A DNA stretch of 64,000 bases. Origin: Gammaproteobacteria bacterium. Lineage in GTDB: Bacteria > Pseudomonadota > Gammaproteobacteria > Pseudomonadales > JAUIET01. The stretch's first letter is position 1. The number at the start of each line of letters is the position of its first letter. Both the position numbers and the translations under genes were made by a program. Of this stretch, positions 18,469-25,712 are shown one piece after another. Where the stretch lies: NCBI GenBank assembly GCA_030431775.1, contig JAUIHW010000016.1:1-64000 (forward strand), in the 5' to 3' direction. Under the pieces are notes generated by a model. The model saw nothing but the letters and a program-made list of their open reading frames with translations. It did no database searches and was not told the DNA's origin.

Positions 18469-18644
18469 ATTTCCGGCTGTAGCCACACCTGAGCGGTCAG
18501 ATCATCCTGCCGCCGCCCGGCCAGCTGGCGCCGGTCGTGCTTCTCGGGTTCGAACCGGATGATCTGCCGGCGATCGGTATCGCCACGGCGTGCGTGCATG
18601 CGGCGTTCCGGGCCTTGGTAACTTGGATTCCTTGCCTCAAACAT
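18462..18644 (-). CDS. small arginine-rich hypothetical protein
   Basis: A 60-residue protein with repeated basic pairs: GPERRMHARRGDTDRRQI, then KHDRRQLAGRRQDD. About a quarter of the residues are Arg. GAGG lies upstream of ATG 18644 at slightly long spacing. Its stop overlaps the end of the convergent DASS gene by seven bases. Similar short RR/DRR-rich proteins occur in gammaproteobacteria, but I know no function. Nucleic-acid or membrane-surface binding is only a guess. Confidence 0.55.
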   Translation of the reverse strand: MFEARNPSYQGPERRMHARRGDTDRRQIIRFEPEKHDRRQLAGRRQDDLTAQVWLQPEIH

Positions 18645-18674
18645 GCTAACTATGCCTCAAGAGTAGAAAACCTG

Positions 18675-19154
18675 TTAGAGTTGTTGCATCACGGCTTCCG
18701 CGGCGCTGACGTCCAGGCCGCCGCCTTCTTCAACCGCCAGGTGTTTGACGACACCGTCCTCAGCAATGAGCGCAAAGCGCTGTGAGCGTTTACCCATACC
18801 AAAGCCGCTTGCATCCAGCTCCAGGCCCAGAGCCTGGGTGAGTTCGCCATTGCCATCAGCGGCCATGATGATGTTGTCGGCATTTTGTGAGTCACCCCAG
18901 GCGCTCATCACAAAGGCATCATTGACCGACATGCAAACGATGTTGTCCACGCCCTTGTCTTTGATTTTGTCAGCATTCACTACATAACCGGGCAGGTGTG
19001 CCGCCGAGCATGTCGGGGTAAACGCTCCGGGTACTGCGAACAGCACGGTTTTTTTACCGGCAAACAGTTCGTCGGTTGTCAGATCTTGCGGGCCCTGCTC
19101 GCCCATTACTTTTAAGGTGGCTTGCGGAACACGGTCGCCCACTTGAATGCTCAT
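18675..19154 (-). CDS. peroxiredoxin (Prx5/PrxV type)
   Basis: A 159-residue peroxiredoxin of standard length for the Prx5 group. The peroxidatic Cys is C49 in PGAFTPTCSAAHLPGY, and the usual downstream DAFVMSAWG block is intact. It reduces hydrogen peroxide and organic peroxides in the cytoplasm with thioredoxin or glutaredoxin/glutathione as donor. AGGAGACGAGT lies before ATG 19154. It stands between a small Arg-rich gene and the MBL hydrolase gene on the same strand. Confidence 0.94.
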   Translation of the reverse strand: MSIQVGDRVPQATLKVMGEQGPQDLTTDELFAGKKTVLFAVPGAFTPTCSAAHLPGYVVNADKIKDKGVDNIVCMSVNDAFVMSAWGDSQNADNIIMAADGNGELTQALGLELDASGFGMGKRSQRFALIAEDGVVKHLAVEEGGGLDVSAAEAVMQQL

Positions 19155-19229
19155 ACTCGTCTCCTGATAGAACTAAGGTTTTATTGAACGGCCTGTAATA
19201 GTACCAAGCAAATGGCCCTTCGGGCAGTA

Positions 19230-20117
19230 TTATTGACTCAGCGAGGCATGCAGCGTCGCAATCCAGTTGACTTCTTTGATAAAGCCGGTCTCCCAGGATT
19301 TCAGGCTTGCTGGTAAACCCTCGGCACTGATGGCCTCCAGACTCTTGCCAGCAGCCAGTTGTTCACGCATCCAGGTAATGCTCTGCTGCAGCATGCCCAG
19401 AGTTTTGCTCAGGTCTTCCTTGTCCGACAGCGGCCCGTGGCCGGGGATAACGGCCCAGCTGTCATCAATCATTGTCAGTACCTGCTCGATATTTTTGGTC
19501 AGCCCTTGAACTGTGCCGCCGGATCCCAGGTCGATAAATGGAAACTGACCGGCAAAAAAGTGGTCACCCATGTGCACTATTTTAGCAGGCTCGATGAACA
19601 CTATACTGTCACCGTCGGTGTGACCGGCTGCAAAATGCTGCACCCTCACCCGCTGCCCGGCCTCATGCAGTACCACACTGTCGGCAAAGGTAACTACCGG
19701 CAGACCGTATTCTTCCAACGGCTCGATAACTCGGTTGAAGGCTTTCATTTCCTGGCGGGTGGATAGACGCTCACGCACATTTTCATGCGCGACAAGATTG
19801 GTGCGTGGCCCAAGAAATTCGTTGCCACCGGCGTGGTCGTAGTGCCAGTGCGTGTTGACCAGGAAGCGGATGGGTTTATTACCCACGGCAATGATCGCGT
19901 CGTACAGTTCGGCGGCATTTGGCTGCAAACCATTGTCTATCACCAGCAGTGCACGCTCACCATTTAGAACCGCTATATTGCCGCCATTTCCCTGCAACAT
20001 GTGTACATTGTCACGAATCTCACTGTTGGTAATGCTTACCGATGGCGCGTCCTGCGCCCACAGCAGTGGTGCCAGCGGGCTTAAACATGCCAGTATCAGG
20101 GTGCATAATCGATGCAT
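19230..20117 (-). CDS. MBL-fold metallo-hydrolase, exported
   Basis: A metallo-beta-lactamase-fold protein of 295 residues from ATG 20117, which has AAGGAGACC upstream; the longer frame from 20159 adds an unlikely 14-residue extension. A signal peptide ends near LLWAQDA. The zinc-site HxHxDH is HWHYDH at residues 90-95 (preceded by NT and followed by AGG), with later AAGHTDGDS and VIPGHGP His blocks. It should be periplasmic. The substrate is unknown; the group includes lactonases, glyoxalases and true beta-lactamases. Confidence 0.88.
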   Translation of the reverse strand: MHRLCTLILACLSPLAPLLWAQDAPSVSITNSEIRDNVHMLQGNGGNIAVLNGERALLVIDNGLQPNAAELYDAIIAVGNKPIRFLVNTHWHYDHAGGNEFLGPRTNLVAHENVRERLSTRQEMKAFNRVIEPLEEYGLPVVTFADSVVLHEAGQRVRVQHFAAGHTDGDSIVFIEPAKIVHMGDHFFAGQFPFIDLGSGGTVQGLTKNIEQVLTMIDDSWAVIPGHGPLSDKEDLSKTLGMLQQSITWMREQLAAGKSLEAISAEGLPASLKSWETGFIKEVNWIATLHASLSQ

Positions 20118-20180
20118 TGGGGTCTCCTTGTCGTGCTTGCCGTGCTCATGATACACCAACAGGTCTGCTGTACCGCCCGT

Positions 20181-20594
20181 TCAGTCGTCGCCGAGCAGTT
20201 GATCCAGGCGTTGTTGATTGAAGCGCGCCAGCTGGCGGCGCTGGCGTTTGTCCGGTCGTCCGCCACTGTCGAGCATCAGTTGCCGGTTAGCTTGACGCTG
20301 GGCAGCTGCCAGCTCACGTTTGGCCAGGCTCTCGGGGGTTTCTTCGTACAACAGGGCGGCCTCGGGAGCACCGCGGCGCTGCTCTGACAAAGCAAGGATG
20401 CGCACGGTTTTCTCATCCCAGCCCTGGCGAATGGCCAGGGTGTCTCCAACGGTCACTTCTTTGCTGACCTTTACCCGCGGGCCGGCGTGGTGCACCTTGC
20501 CGCCTTCGATGGCTTTTTTGGCCAGGCTGCGGGTTTTGAAAAAGCGGGCGGCCCACAGCCATTTGTCCAGGCGAACCTTGCTGACTTCAGGCAT
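20181..20594 (-). CDS. hslR: ribosome-associated heat shock protein Hsp15 (HslR)
   Basis: A 137-residue S4-domain protein. The N-terminal VRLDKWLWAARFFKTRSLAKKAIEGGKV is the classical HslR/S4 RNA-binding start, and the C-terminal basic tail (RRQLARFNQQRLDQLL) is typical. Hsp15 binds 50S subunits carrying a nascent chain after abortive translation. The start overlaps the yrfG stop by eight bases; the yrfG-hslR order is the one found in E. coli. Confidence 0.95.
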   Translation of the reverse strand: MPEVSKVRLDKWLWAARFFKTRSLAKKAIEGGKVHHAGPRVKVSKEVTVGDTLAIRQGWDEKTVRILALSEQRRGAPEAALLYEETPESLAKRELAAAQRQANRQLMLDSGGRPDKRQRRQLARFNQQRLDQLLGDD

Positions 20595-21258
20595 CAGGCA
20601 TAATTTCGTCGAAATGGTGAATGGCCGGGTGTGAGCTTAAGGGCTCGCGTTGCCGCTGGCTGTCCGGCTGATGAATACCCAACACGTGGCGAATTCCATG
20701 AGCTCGTGCCGCATCCAATACGTCTTCATTGTCGTCCACGAACAGCGAGCGCTCGATTGCAAAACCGCTGTGGCGCTGCAAACGTGGCCAGAACTCGGCA
20801 TGCTCCTTGGCCGCACCGAAATCGTGTGAGGTGAAGATCTCGTCAAGGTGCCGGTCCAGAGCCGTCACGGCCATTTTTACCGCCACGCTCTTGTGATGCG
20901 CATTGGTGACCAGATGTACCTGTTTACCAAGCCGGCGTAAGCGCTGCAGAAATTCGATCACATGTGGGCGCACCTGAATCAGGTGTCGCAGCTCAGCTTT
21001 AAGCGGACCCAGATCAAAACCGGTGCGTTGCTGCCAGTGATCCAGGCAATAGAATTCCAGGCTGCCATACAGTTCACGCATAATGGGCAGCAGGTATTCG
21101 CGGGCCTGCTCCAGACTGAGCTTGTGCACCCGGGCATAATGTCGTGGCATGTGGTCGTTCCAGAACACATTGTCGAAATGCAGATCCAGCAAGGTGCCGT
21201 CCATATCCAGCATTACGGTTTCGATGCCCTGCCAGTCCTGTTTGCTTAACAAGCCCAA
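20587..21258 (-). CDS. yrfG: GMP/IMP nucleotidase, HAD family (YrfG)
   Basis: A 223-residue HAD phosphatase. Motif I is LDMDGTLLDLHFDN, motif II VTNA, and motif III/IV FVDDNEDVLDAA. These and the FWNDHMPRHYAR insert match YrfG, which dephosphorylates GMP and IMP in the cytoplasm. It overlaps hslR by eight bases. In relatives nudE often accompanies it; no nudE is visible here, and cysQ lies divergently 67-102 bases away, depending on its start. Confidence 0.92.
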   Translation of the reverse strand: MGLLSKQDWQGIETVMLDMDGTLLDLHFDNVFWNDHMPRHYARVHKLSLEQAREYLLPIMRELYGSLEFYCLDHWQQRTGFDLGPLKAELRHLIQVRPHVIEFLQRLRRLGKQVHLVTNAHHKSVAVKMAVTALDRHLDEIFTSHDFGAAKEHAEFWPRLQRHSGFAIERSLFVDDNEDVLDAARAHGIRHVLGIHQPDSQRQREPLSSHPAIHHFDEIMPDA

Positions 21259-21360
21259 CCACCTGTAAATTCTGTGAAAAGTTGATATTCACGCTCGCCG
21301 GCGCGGTTCCTGCGCTATTGTACAGTGATGAGTCGGAAAACCGAGACCCTTGTTCCTACC

Positions 21361-22194
21361 ATGGCCAGCAATGATGCCAGCATGTTAGCGGAAGCGGCCT
21401 TGCCCATTTTGCGTAGGGCTGGCGCCGCTATTTTGCAACATTATGCGACGGTTGATTCCATCAAAGTCAGTACCAAGGCGGATCGAACGCCGTTAACCGC
21501 CGCCGACCTGGCCTCACACGAACTCATCAGCAGCGGCCTGGCGCAATTAACACCGGGCATACCGGTATTGTCGGAAGAAGCCGAAATACCGGCGCTGGTC
21601 AGGCGGCAGTCCTGGTCAAGGCTGTGGATGCTGGACCCGCTGGATGGTACCCGCGAGTTTATCGATGCCAATGATCAATTCTGCATAAATCTGGCGTTAA
21701 TCGAGAACAATAAACCCACATTGGGTTTGATTTATGCGCCTGTGCAGGGGCTGGCCTACCTGGGAATTCCAGGTGCTGGTGCCTGGCGAATCGCGCCCGA
21801 CGGAGAGCGCACGCTGTTGAACTGTCGACAACTGCCCAATCACCCGGTACTGATTTCCAGCAGCCGGCGCTTCACCGACGAAATGCTGGCCTGCGAAGCC
21901 GGACTGAAAAACCACTTTGGCAAAGTGCACCGTCTGACTCAGGGTAGCGCCATGAAGTTTTGCCGGGTGGCGGAAGGAGAGGCTGACATTTACCCCTGTT
22001 TCGGACCGACATCGGAATGGGACACGGCCGCTGGCGAGGCGATTGTGGAAGCCGCTGGGGGCGTAATGCGCAGCCTGTGCTTTAAACCGTTTCACTACAA
22101 CCAGCGCGATACCATGCTTAATGGCGGCTTTTTCCTACTGGCAGATACAAGCTTTGACTGGCAATCGGTTCTGCGCGCGGCGACCGCGGCCTGA
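21361..22194 (+). CDS. cysQ: 3'(2'),5'-bisphosphate nucleotidase CysQ
   Basis: A 277-residue inositol-monophosphatase-fold enzyme from ATG 21361 (a start at 21325 would add 12 residues). Metal-binding blocks are SEEAE near 71, DPLDGTREF at 92-100 and EWDTAAGEA at about 218. CysQ hydrolyses 3'-phosphoadenosine 5'-phosphate to AMP, removing a toxic by-product of sulphate assimilation in the cytoplasm. It is divergent from yrfG. The next gene's reading frame begins inside its last 75 bases, so the two may share a transcript. Confidence 0.93.
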   Translation: MASNDASMLAEAALPILRRAGAAILQHYATVDSIKVSTKADRTPLTAADLASHELISSGLAQLTPGIPVLSEEAEIPALVRRQSWSRLWMLDPLDGTREFIDANDQFCINLALIENNKPTLGLIYAPVQGLAYLGIPGAGAWRIAPDGERTLLNCRQLPNHPVLISSSRRFTDEMLACEAGLKNHFGKVHRLTQGSAMKFCRVAEGEADIYPCFGPTSEWDTAAGEAIVEAAGGVMRSLCFKPFHYNQRDTMLNGGFFLLADTSFDWQSVLRAATAA

Positions 22195-23209
22195 GAAGCC
22201 GGCGCTGTCTGCGGTACCTTGGCTGCTGACCCTGGTGTTCGGTATGCCAAGCTGCGCAATGGCTGAAGAGGACCTGTCCTTCACGGCCTACTACCTTGGA
22301 AGCACATGGAGCAGCAAAGGCCAGTTCAGTGTTGAGGGCTCACTAGATCACAGCTTCAATAAGCGCAACTGGTTGGCTGTCAGCGGCCTGACCGCCTCGG
22401 GTGCTGATGAGTCAGACGGCCAGCCTGGGCTGGATACCCGTGGCATAGATATTGATTTCGGCCAGCGGCTTGAACCGTTTAGCTGGCGCATTGGTGCTGG
22501 CTGGCTTGGTGACAGCGGGCTTGCGGAAACCCACCGCCTGCAATTGGGTCTGGGCTATGAGCGGCCGCGCTGGCAGCTGGATGCCTCTTTTGAACACCGT
22601 ACAATCAACTACGAACTCGAAAGCTTTGCGGGCCTGTTACGTGCGCTGGACAGATTGCTGGAAGCCGGTTTACGAGCCGAACTCGAAAGCCGCTTTCCTG
22701 GTGTGCAGTTTGGTGACCTGATTGAGCTTAATGCAGAGCTGGATTTGAACACGCAAATCTATGGCCTTGACCTGAGCTACAACCTGTTGGACCAATTGCA
22801 GTTGTTTGCCGGCTACAGCCATTCCCAGTTTTCCCGTGACCCAGGACAATTTGAGTTGCATGCCGGGCTTAACCGCTACGGCGATACCCGACAGGGGCAA
22901 CAGGTGATTGCGAATTTGAATCAGCGTCTGATCAACAGTTTCAATGGCCTGGCCAGCGACTTTCGGGGCGGGCTTTATGATTACTCCGCCATGGTCGGGC
23001 TGGATTGGGGTGTGGGCGAACACAGCCTGGTAATGGAATATGGCTTCGACCGGGATGCGATTGATGGCAGTGCGGTCAATAGCCTGTTTTTGCAGTGGAT
23101 GGTGCCGCTGAGCGCCAGCCTTGACATGCGACTGGTGGCCGGGCGCAGCGACACCAGAGCACAGGGTGCACTCGGTTTCTTTGGCGTCGGCCTGTTGTTG
23201 TACCGCTAA
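22121..23209 (+). CDS. outer-membrane beta-barrel protein candidate, function unknown
   Basis: The longest frame gives 362 residues. A signal-peptide-like segment (WLLTLVFGMPSCAMAEEDLSF) begins near residue 34, so the true start may be a TTG at 22154 or another rare codon; ATG 22121 would overlap cysQ by 74 bases. After it the sequence alternates polar and aromatic residues in strands (WLAVSGLTASGADE, FGQRLEPFSWRIGAGWLG, LQLFAGYSHSQFS, and ends GALGFFGVGLLLYR), as expected for a barrel. A Leu/Glu-rich helical stretch (LRALDRLLEAGLRAELES) interrupts it. No family recognised. Confidence 0.65.
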   Translation: MAAFSYWQIQALTGNRFCARRPRPEKPALSAVPWLLTLVFGMPSCAMAEEDLSFTAYYLGSTWSSKGQFSVEGSLDHSFNKRNWLAVSGLTASGADESDGQPGLDTRGIDIDFGQRLEPFSWRIGAGWLGDSGLAETHRLQLGLGYERPRWQLDASFEHRTINYELESFAGLLRALDRLLEAGLRAELESRFPGVQFGDLIELNAELDLNTQIYGLDLSYNLLDQLQLFAGYSHSQFSRDPGQFELHAGLNRYGDTRQGQQVIANLNQRLINSFNGLASDFRGGLYDYSAMVGLDWGVGEHSLVMEYGFDRDAIDGSAVNSLFLQWMVPLSASLDMRLVAGRSDTRAQGALGFFGVGLLLYR

Positions 23210-23252
23210 GCACCGCTGAAGTGCTTGGCGGAGTAACTGCGTTCTGACAGAC

Positions 23253-23492
23253 TCAGCCGCAACGTGCGCTGATGTAATTGCGCAGTTGCTTCGGGTCTGG
23301 CCAGGTGGTGCGTTCGATAAAGTAGACTAAGGCCATTTGGGCTTCGGATTTATCCGCAAACGGGCCCATGTCAACGCCTTCACGGGTTTGGTAAAACCAG
23401 GCGCCATCCTTGCGGAAAAAGCGGTTGGAACGTTTGTAGATCACTACGGGCTGCTGGTTGCCTGGGTTGTGTTGAGTCGCTGCTCCGGCCAT
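23253..23492 (-). CDS. small conserved hypothetical protein (possibly DUF6316)
   Basis: A 79-residue protein with an aromatic core: RSNRFFRKDGAWFYQTREGVDMGPF followed by a helix (AQMALVYFIERTTW). This pattern resembles a short gammaproteobacterial family that I believe is DUF6316; I am not certain of the number. It has no signal or membrane segment. The upstream divergent region of 265 bases carries three inverted repeats. Confidence 0.6.
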   Translation of the reverse strand: MAGAATQHNPGNQQPVVIYKRSNRFFRKDGAWFYQTREGVDMGPFADKSEAQMALVYFIERTTWPDPKQLRNYISARCG

Positions 23493-23529
23493 TGTTGACT
23501 ACTTCCTATACTGTAACCGTTCACAAAAA

Positions 23530-23564
23530 ATCAACTCAGTGCACATTTTCGTGCACAAATTGAT
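23530..23564. promoter_or_regulatory. inverted repeat 1, ATCAA-N4-GTGCAC-N6-GTGCAC-N3-TTGAT
   Basis: GTGCAC occurs at 23539-23544 and 23551-23556; each is itself a palindrome. ATCAA (23530-23534) and TTGAT (23560-23564) extend the symmetry outwards. It lies 38 bases upstream of the minus-strand small gene and could be an operator. The 265-base region from 23493 to 23757 otherwise holds no gene that I can support. Confidence 0.35.
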
Positions 23565-23629
23565 CTGTTTAAAATTCAGCCTAGACCAAAATTCCTTTCC
23601 CAGGCTCGACCGCGTCACAAAAACGATCA

Positions 23630-23726
23630 GTGGCTATAGTTTCCTAGCCACCGTTAATCGCTCCGTTGATCTGGAAACTGTGCGGCAGTTCACAGAAAGT
23701 TCAAACCTGTGCTTAAATTTTAAGCA
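23630..23726. promoter_or_regulatory. two further inverted repeats upstream of the small membrane protein gene
   Basis: GTGGCTA (23630-23636) pairs with TAGCCAC (23645-23651) over an eight-base loop. TGCTTAA (23710-23716) pairs with TTAAGCA (23720-23726) over three bases, 31 bases before ATG 23758. Neither is followed by a T run, so they are not terminators. A structured leader or binding sites are possible. Confidence 0.35.
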
Positions 23727-23757
23727 GTTTGCAGTATCGCGTCGGGAGCGGCTTGTT

Positions 23758-23910
23758 ATGGAAGCACAATGGACCTTGTTAATCGTGGCGACGGTTGTCA
23801 TTACCTTGGGTATGTTTGGCGTCGGTTACTGGCTGGAAGGCCAGAGCAGCGTGAAATTCCGCAGTGACGACAGCGGTAACAACGGCACATCCAAGGCGCA
23901 AGAGGAATAA
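23758..23910 (+). CDS. 50-residue single-pass membrane protein
   Basis: From ATG 23758 (GGGAG ten bases upstream) the protein has one N-terminal transmembrane helix, WTLLIVATVVITLGMFGVGYWLEG, and a short polar tail ending SKAQEE. The upstream-extended frame lacks any coding feel. No family is recognised. Small membrane proteins of this size often bind and regulate larger complexes, but nothing in the neighbourhood identifies a partner. Confidence 0.55.
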   Translation: MEAQWTLLIVATVVITLGMFGVGYWLEGQSSVKFRSDDSGNNGTSKAQEE

Positions 23911-23994
23911 AATACAAGGCAAGGCCGCCAGGCAGCGTGCAGCGCAATTATTACTCGGCGATAATGGCCAACAGCTTACTGCCGGAGTCGCCAG

Positions 23995-24888
23995 GTGCCT
24001 GGAAACAAAACACTTTCACCGCATCAGAAACGTCGACGCCGCGCCTTGCGTCGTGGCTCGACCCGATCGCAGGCTGAGTTCGCTTATCTTTGCCGTCATG
24101 CACCGCATCGGGTCGGAATTGTTGCCGAGGGTGACTCCTGGTTCTCCTACCCTCGTCAATACCTGTTAGCCGGGCCGGATATCAATCTGCTGCACCATTT
24201 GCAGCAAGTGCTTGAATACACCGATACCGCCAACCTCATAGAATGCGCTAACAATGGCGATGAGGCGGTCGAAATGCTTGCCGGCCGGCAAAAATATCGC
24301 CTGGCCAAACTGCTGCAAAAAAACGCCAAGCATATCGATCTTATCTATTTTTCCGGCGGAGGCAATGATGTGGTCGGTGACTACGACATGGACCGCTTAC
24401 TGAAGGACTACCAACAAGGCTTCAGCGCAAAACAGTGTCTGCGCTGGCAACACCTGCAGCGTAAGATGGACCGCATCGAACTGGCCTATCAGGAGTTGCT
24501 GGAGATTCGCAATGAGTACGCACCTGAGGCCGTAGTGATTACTCACACCTATGATATTGCGCAGCCCTCGGAGAAAGGTGCCGAGCTATTGAAGTTTTAC
24601 AAAACCGGGCCGTGGATTCTGCCGCACTTAAAGGCCAGAGGCATTCCACAGAGCCTGCATACGGAAATTGTCCAGTGCCTGCTGGGCGAGTTGCGATCCC
24701 GCCTGGTCAAACTCGCCTCGGCAGAGCTTGCACGCGGCCGCTTCGAAGTCATTGATACCCAGGGAACATTGCGCCCTGGGCACGGCAGTGACTGGTTAAA
24801 CGAAATTCATCCAACCGCGTCTGGCTTTCGGCGGCTGCATCAATTAATTTACACTCGTATGAAGCAGTTGCAGCCCAAACTACCATGA
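23995..24888 (+). CDS. SGNH/GDSL hydrolase family protein
   Basis: A 297-residue protein (GTG start with GGAG upstream). The nucleophile block is GDSW (Ser48), the Gly/Asn block is SGGGND (121-125), and the final block reads NEIHPT with His272 as the candidate base. Where many SGNH enzymes have Asp three residues before that His, this one has Asn269; Asp266 is close. The N-terminus is strongly basic (HQKRRRRALRRG) and no signal peptide is seen. The hydrolysed ester is unknown. It overlaps the SDR start by four bases (ATGA). Confidence 0.8.
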   Translation: MPGNKTLSPHQKRRRRALRRGSTRSQAEFAYLCRHAPHRVGIVAEGDSWFSYPRQYLLAGPDINLLHHLQQVLEYTDTANLIECANNGDEAVEMLAGRQKYRLAKLLQKNAKHIDLIYFSGGGNDVVGDYDMDRLLKDYQQGFSAKQCLRWQHLQRKMDRIELAYQELLEIRNEYAPEAVVITHTYDIAQPSEKGAELLKFYKTGPWILPHLKARGIPQSLHTEIVQCLLGELRSRLVKLASAELARGRFEVIDTQGTLRPGHGSDWLNEIHPTASGFRRLHQLIYTRMKQLQPKLP

Positions 24889-25670
24889 GTACGCCGCATC
24901 GCGAGCGTGATTTCGCAGACAAGATTGTCCTGGTGACCGGTGCGGCCAGCGGTATTGGCCGGGCCACGGCCAGCTGCTTTGCGCAGCGAGGCGCTCGCTT
25001 GGCCCTGGCCGACCTGAATACCAAACGGGTGACCCAGTTTGCCGAGGAGCTGCAGGCAAACGGTTCGGATTGCCAGGCGTATACCGTTGACGTTGGTGAT
25101 GAACCTTCGGTTGCCGCATTGCACGAAGATATTCAGCAGCACTTTGGTGGTCTTGACGTGGCCTGCAACAACGCCGGTATTTCCGATACTCCGCAGCCAC
25201 TGACGGACATGTCGCTGGAGTGCTGGGAGCGCATGATTCGCATCAATCAGACTTCGGTATTTCTGTGTCTGAAAAATCAACTCAGGTATTTCCTGAACCT
25301 GCCCGAGGCGCAGCGCCATGGAAAGGCGATTGTCAATGTGTCCTCTGGCGCCGGTCTGATACCGGCGCCCGGCCAGGCCCATTACACGGCCGCAAAGCAT
25401 GCCGTCATTGGCCTTACCCGTTATGCAGCCAGCGAGCAGGCCAGCAATGGGATTCGGATCAATGCGGTCTGTCCGGGCTTTATCGACACCCCGATGTTGG
25501 CCGCCAGCGTGCCTCAGCCAGTACTCGACAAATTGCCCAAAGCCCTGCCACAGGGTCGCCTGGGTAGCCCTGAAGAGCTGGCCGACGTGATTGTCTGGCT
25601 GTGTTCGCACGAAGCCCGCTGGGTCAATGGTCAAAGCATAGTCGTTGACGGCGGGCAGTTGTTTCACTGA
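24885..25670 (+). CDS. SDR family oxidoreductase
   Basis: A 261-residue classical SDR. TGAASGIGR forms the NAD(P) loop, NNAG is present (CNNAGIS), the active site is NVSSGAG...YTAAKHA, and the C-terminus ends in NGQSIVVDGGQLF. NADP- or NAD-dependent oxidation of a hydroxyl or reduction of a keto group is expected. Translation is coupled to the SGNH hydrolase by the ATGA overlap, so the pair may act on one lipid- or ester-like substrate (inference). Confidence 0.93.
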   Translation: MSTPHRERDFADKIVLVTGAASGIGRATASCFAQRGARLALADLNTKRVTQFAEELQANGSDCQAYTVDVGDEPSVAALHEDIQQHFGGLDVACNNAGISDTPQPLTDMSLECWERMIRINQTSVFLCLKNQLRYFLNLPEAQRHGKAIVNVSSGAGLIPAPGQAHYTAAKHAVIGLTRYAASEQASNGIRINAVCPGFIDTPMLAASVPQPVLDKLPKALPQGRLGSPEELADVIVWLCSHEARWVNGQSIVVDGGQLFH

Positions 25671-25712
25671 GTTGCATATCGCACAATGGGGGCCCAACAA
25701 AGAGGTCTTTCC

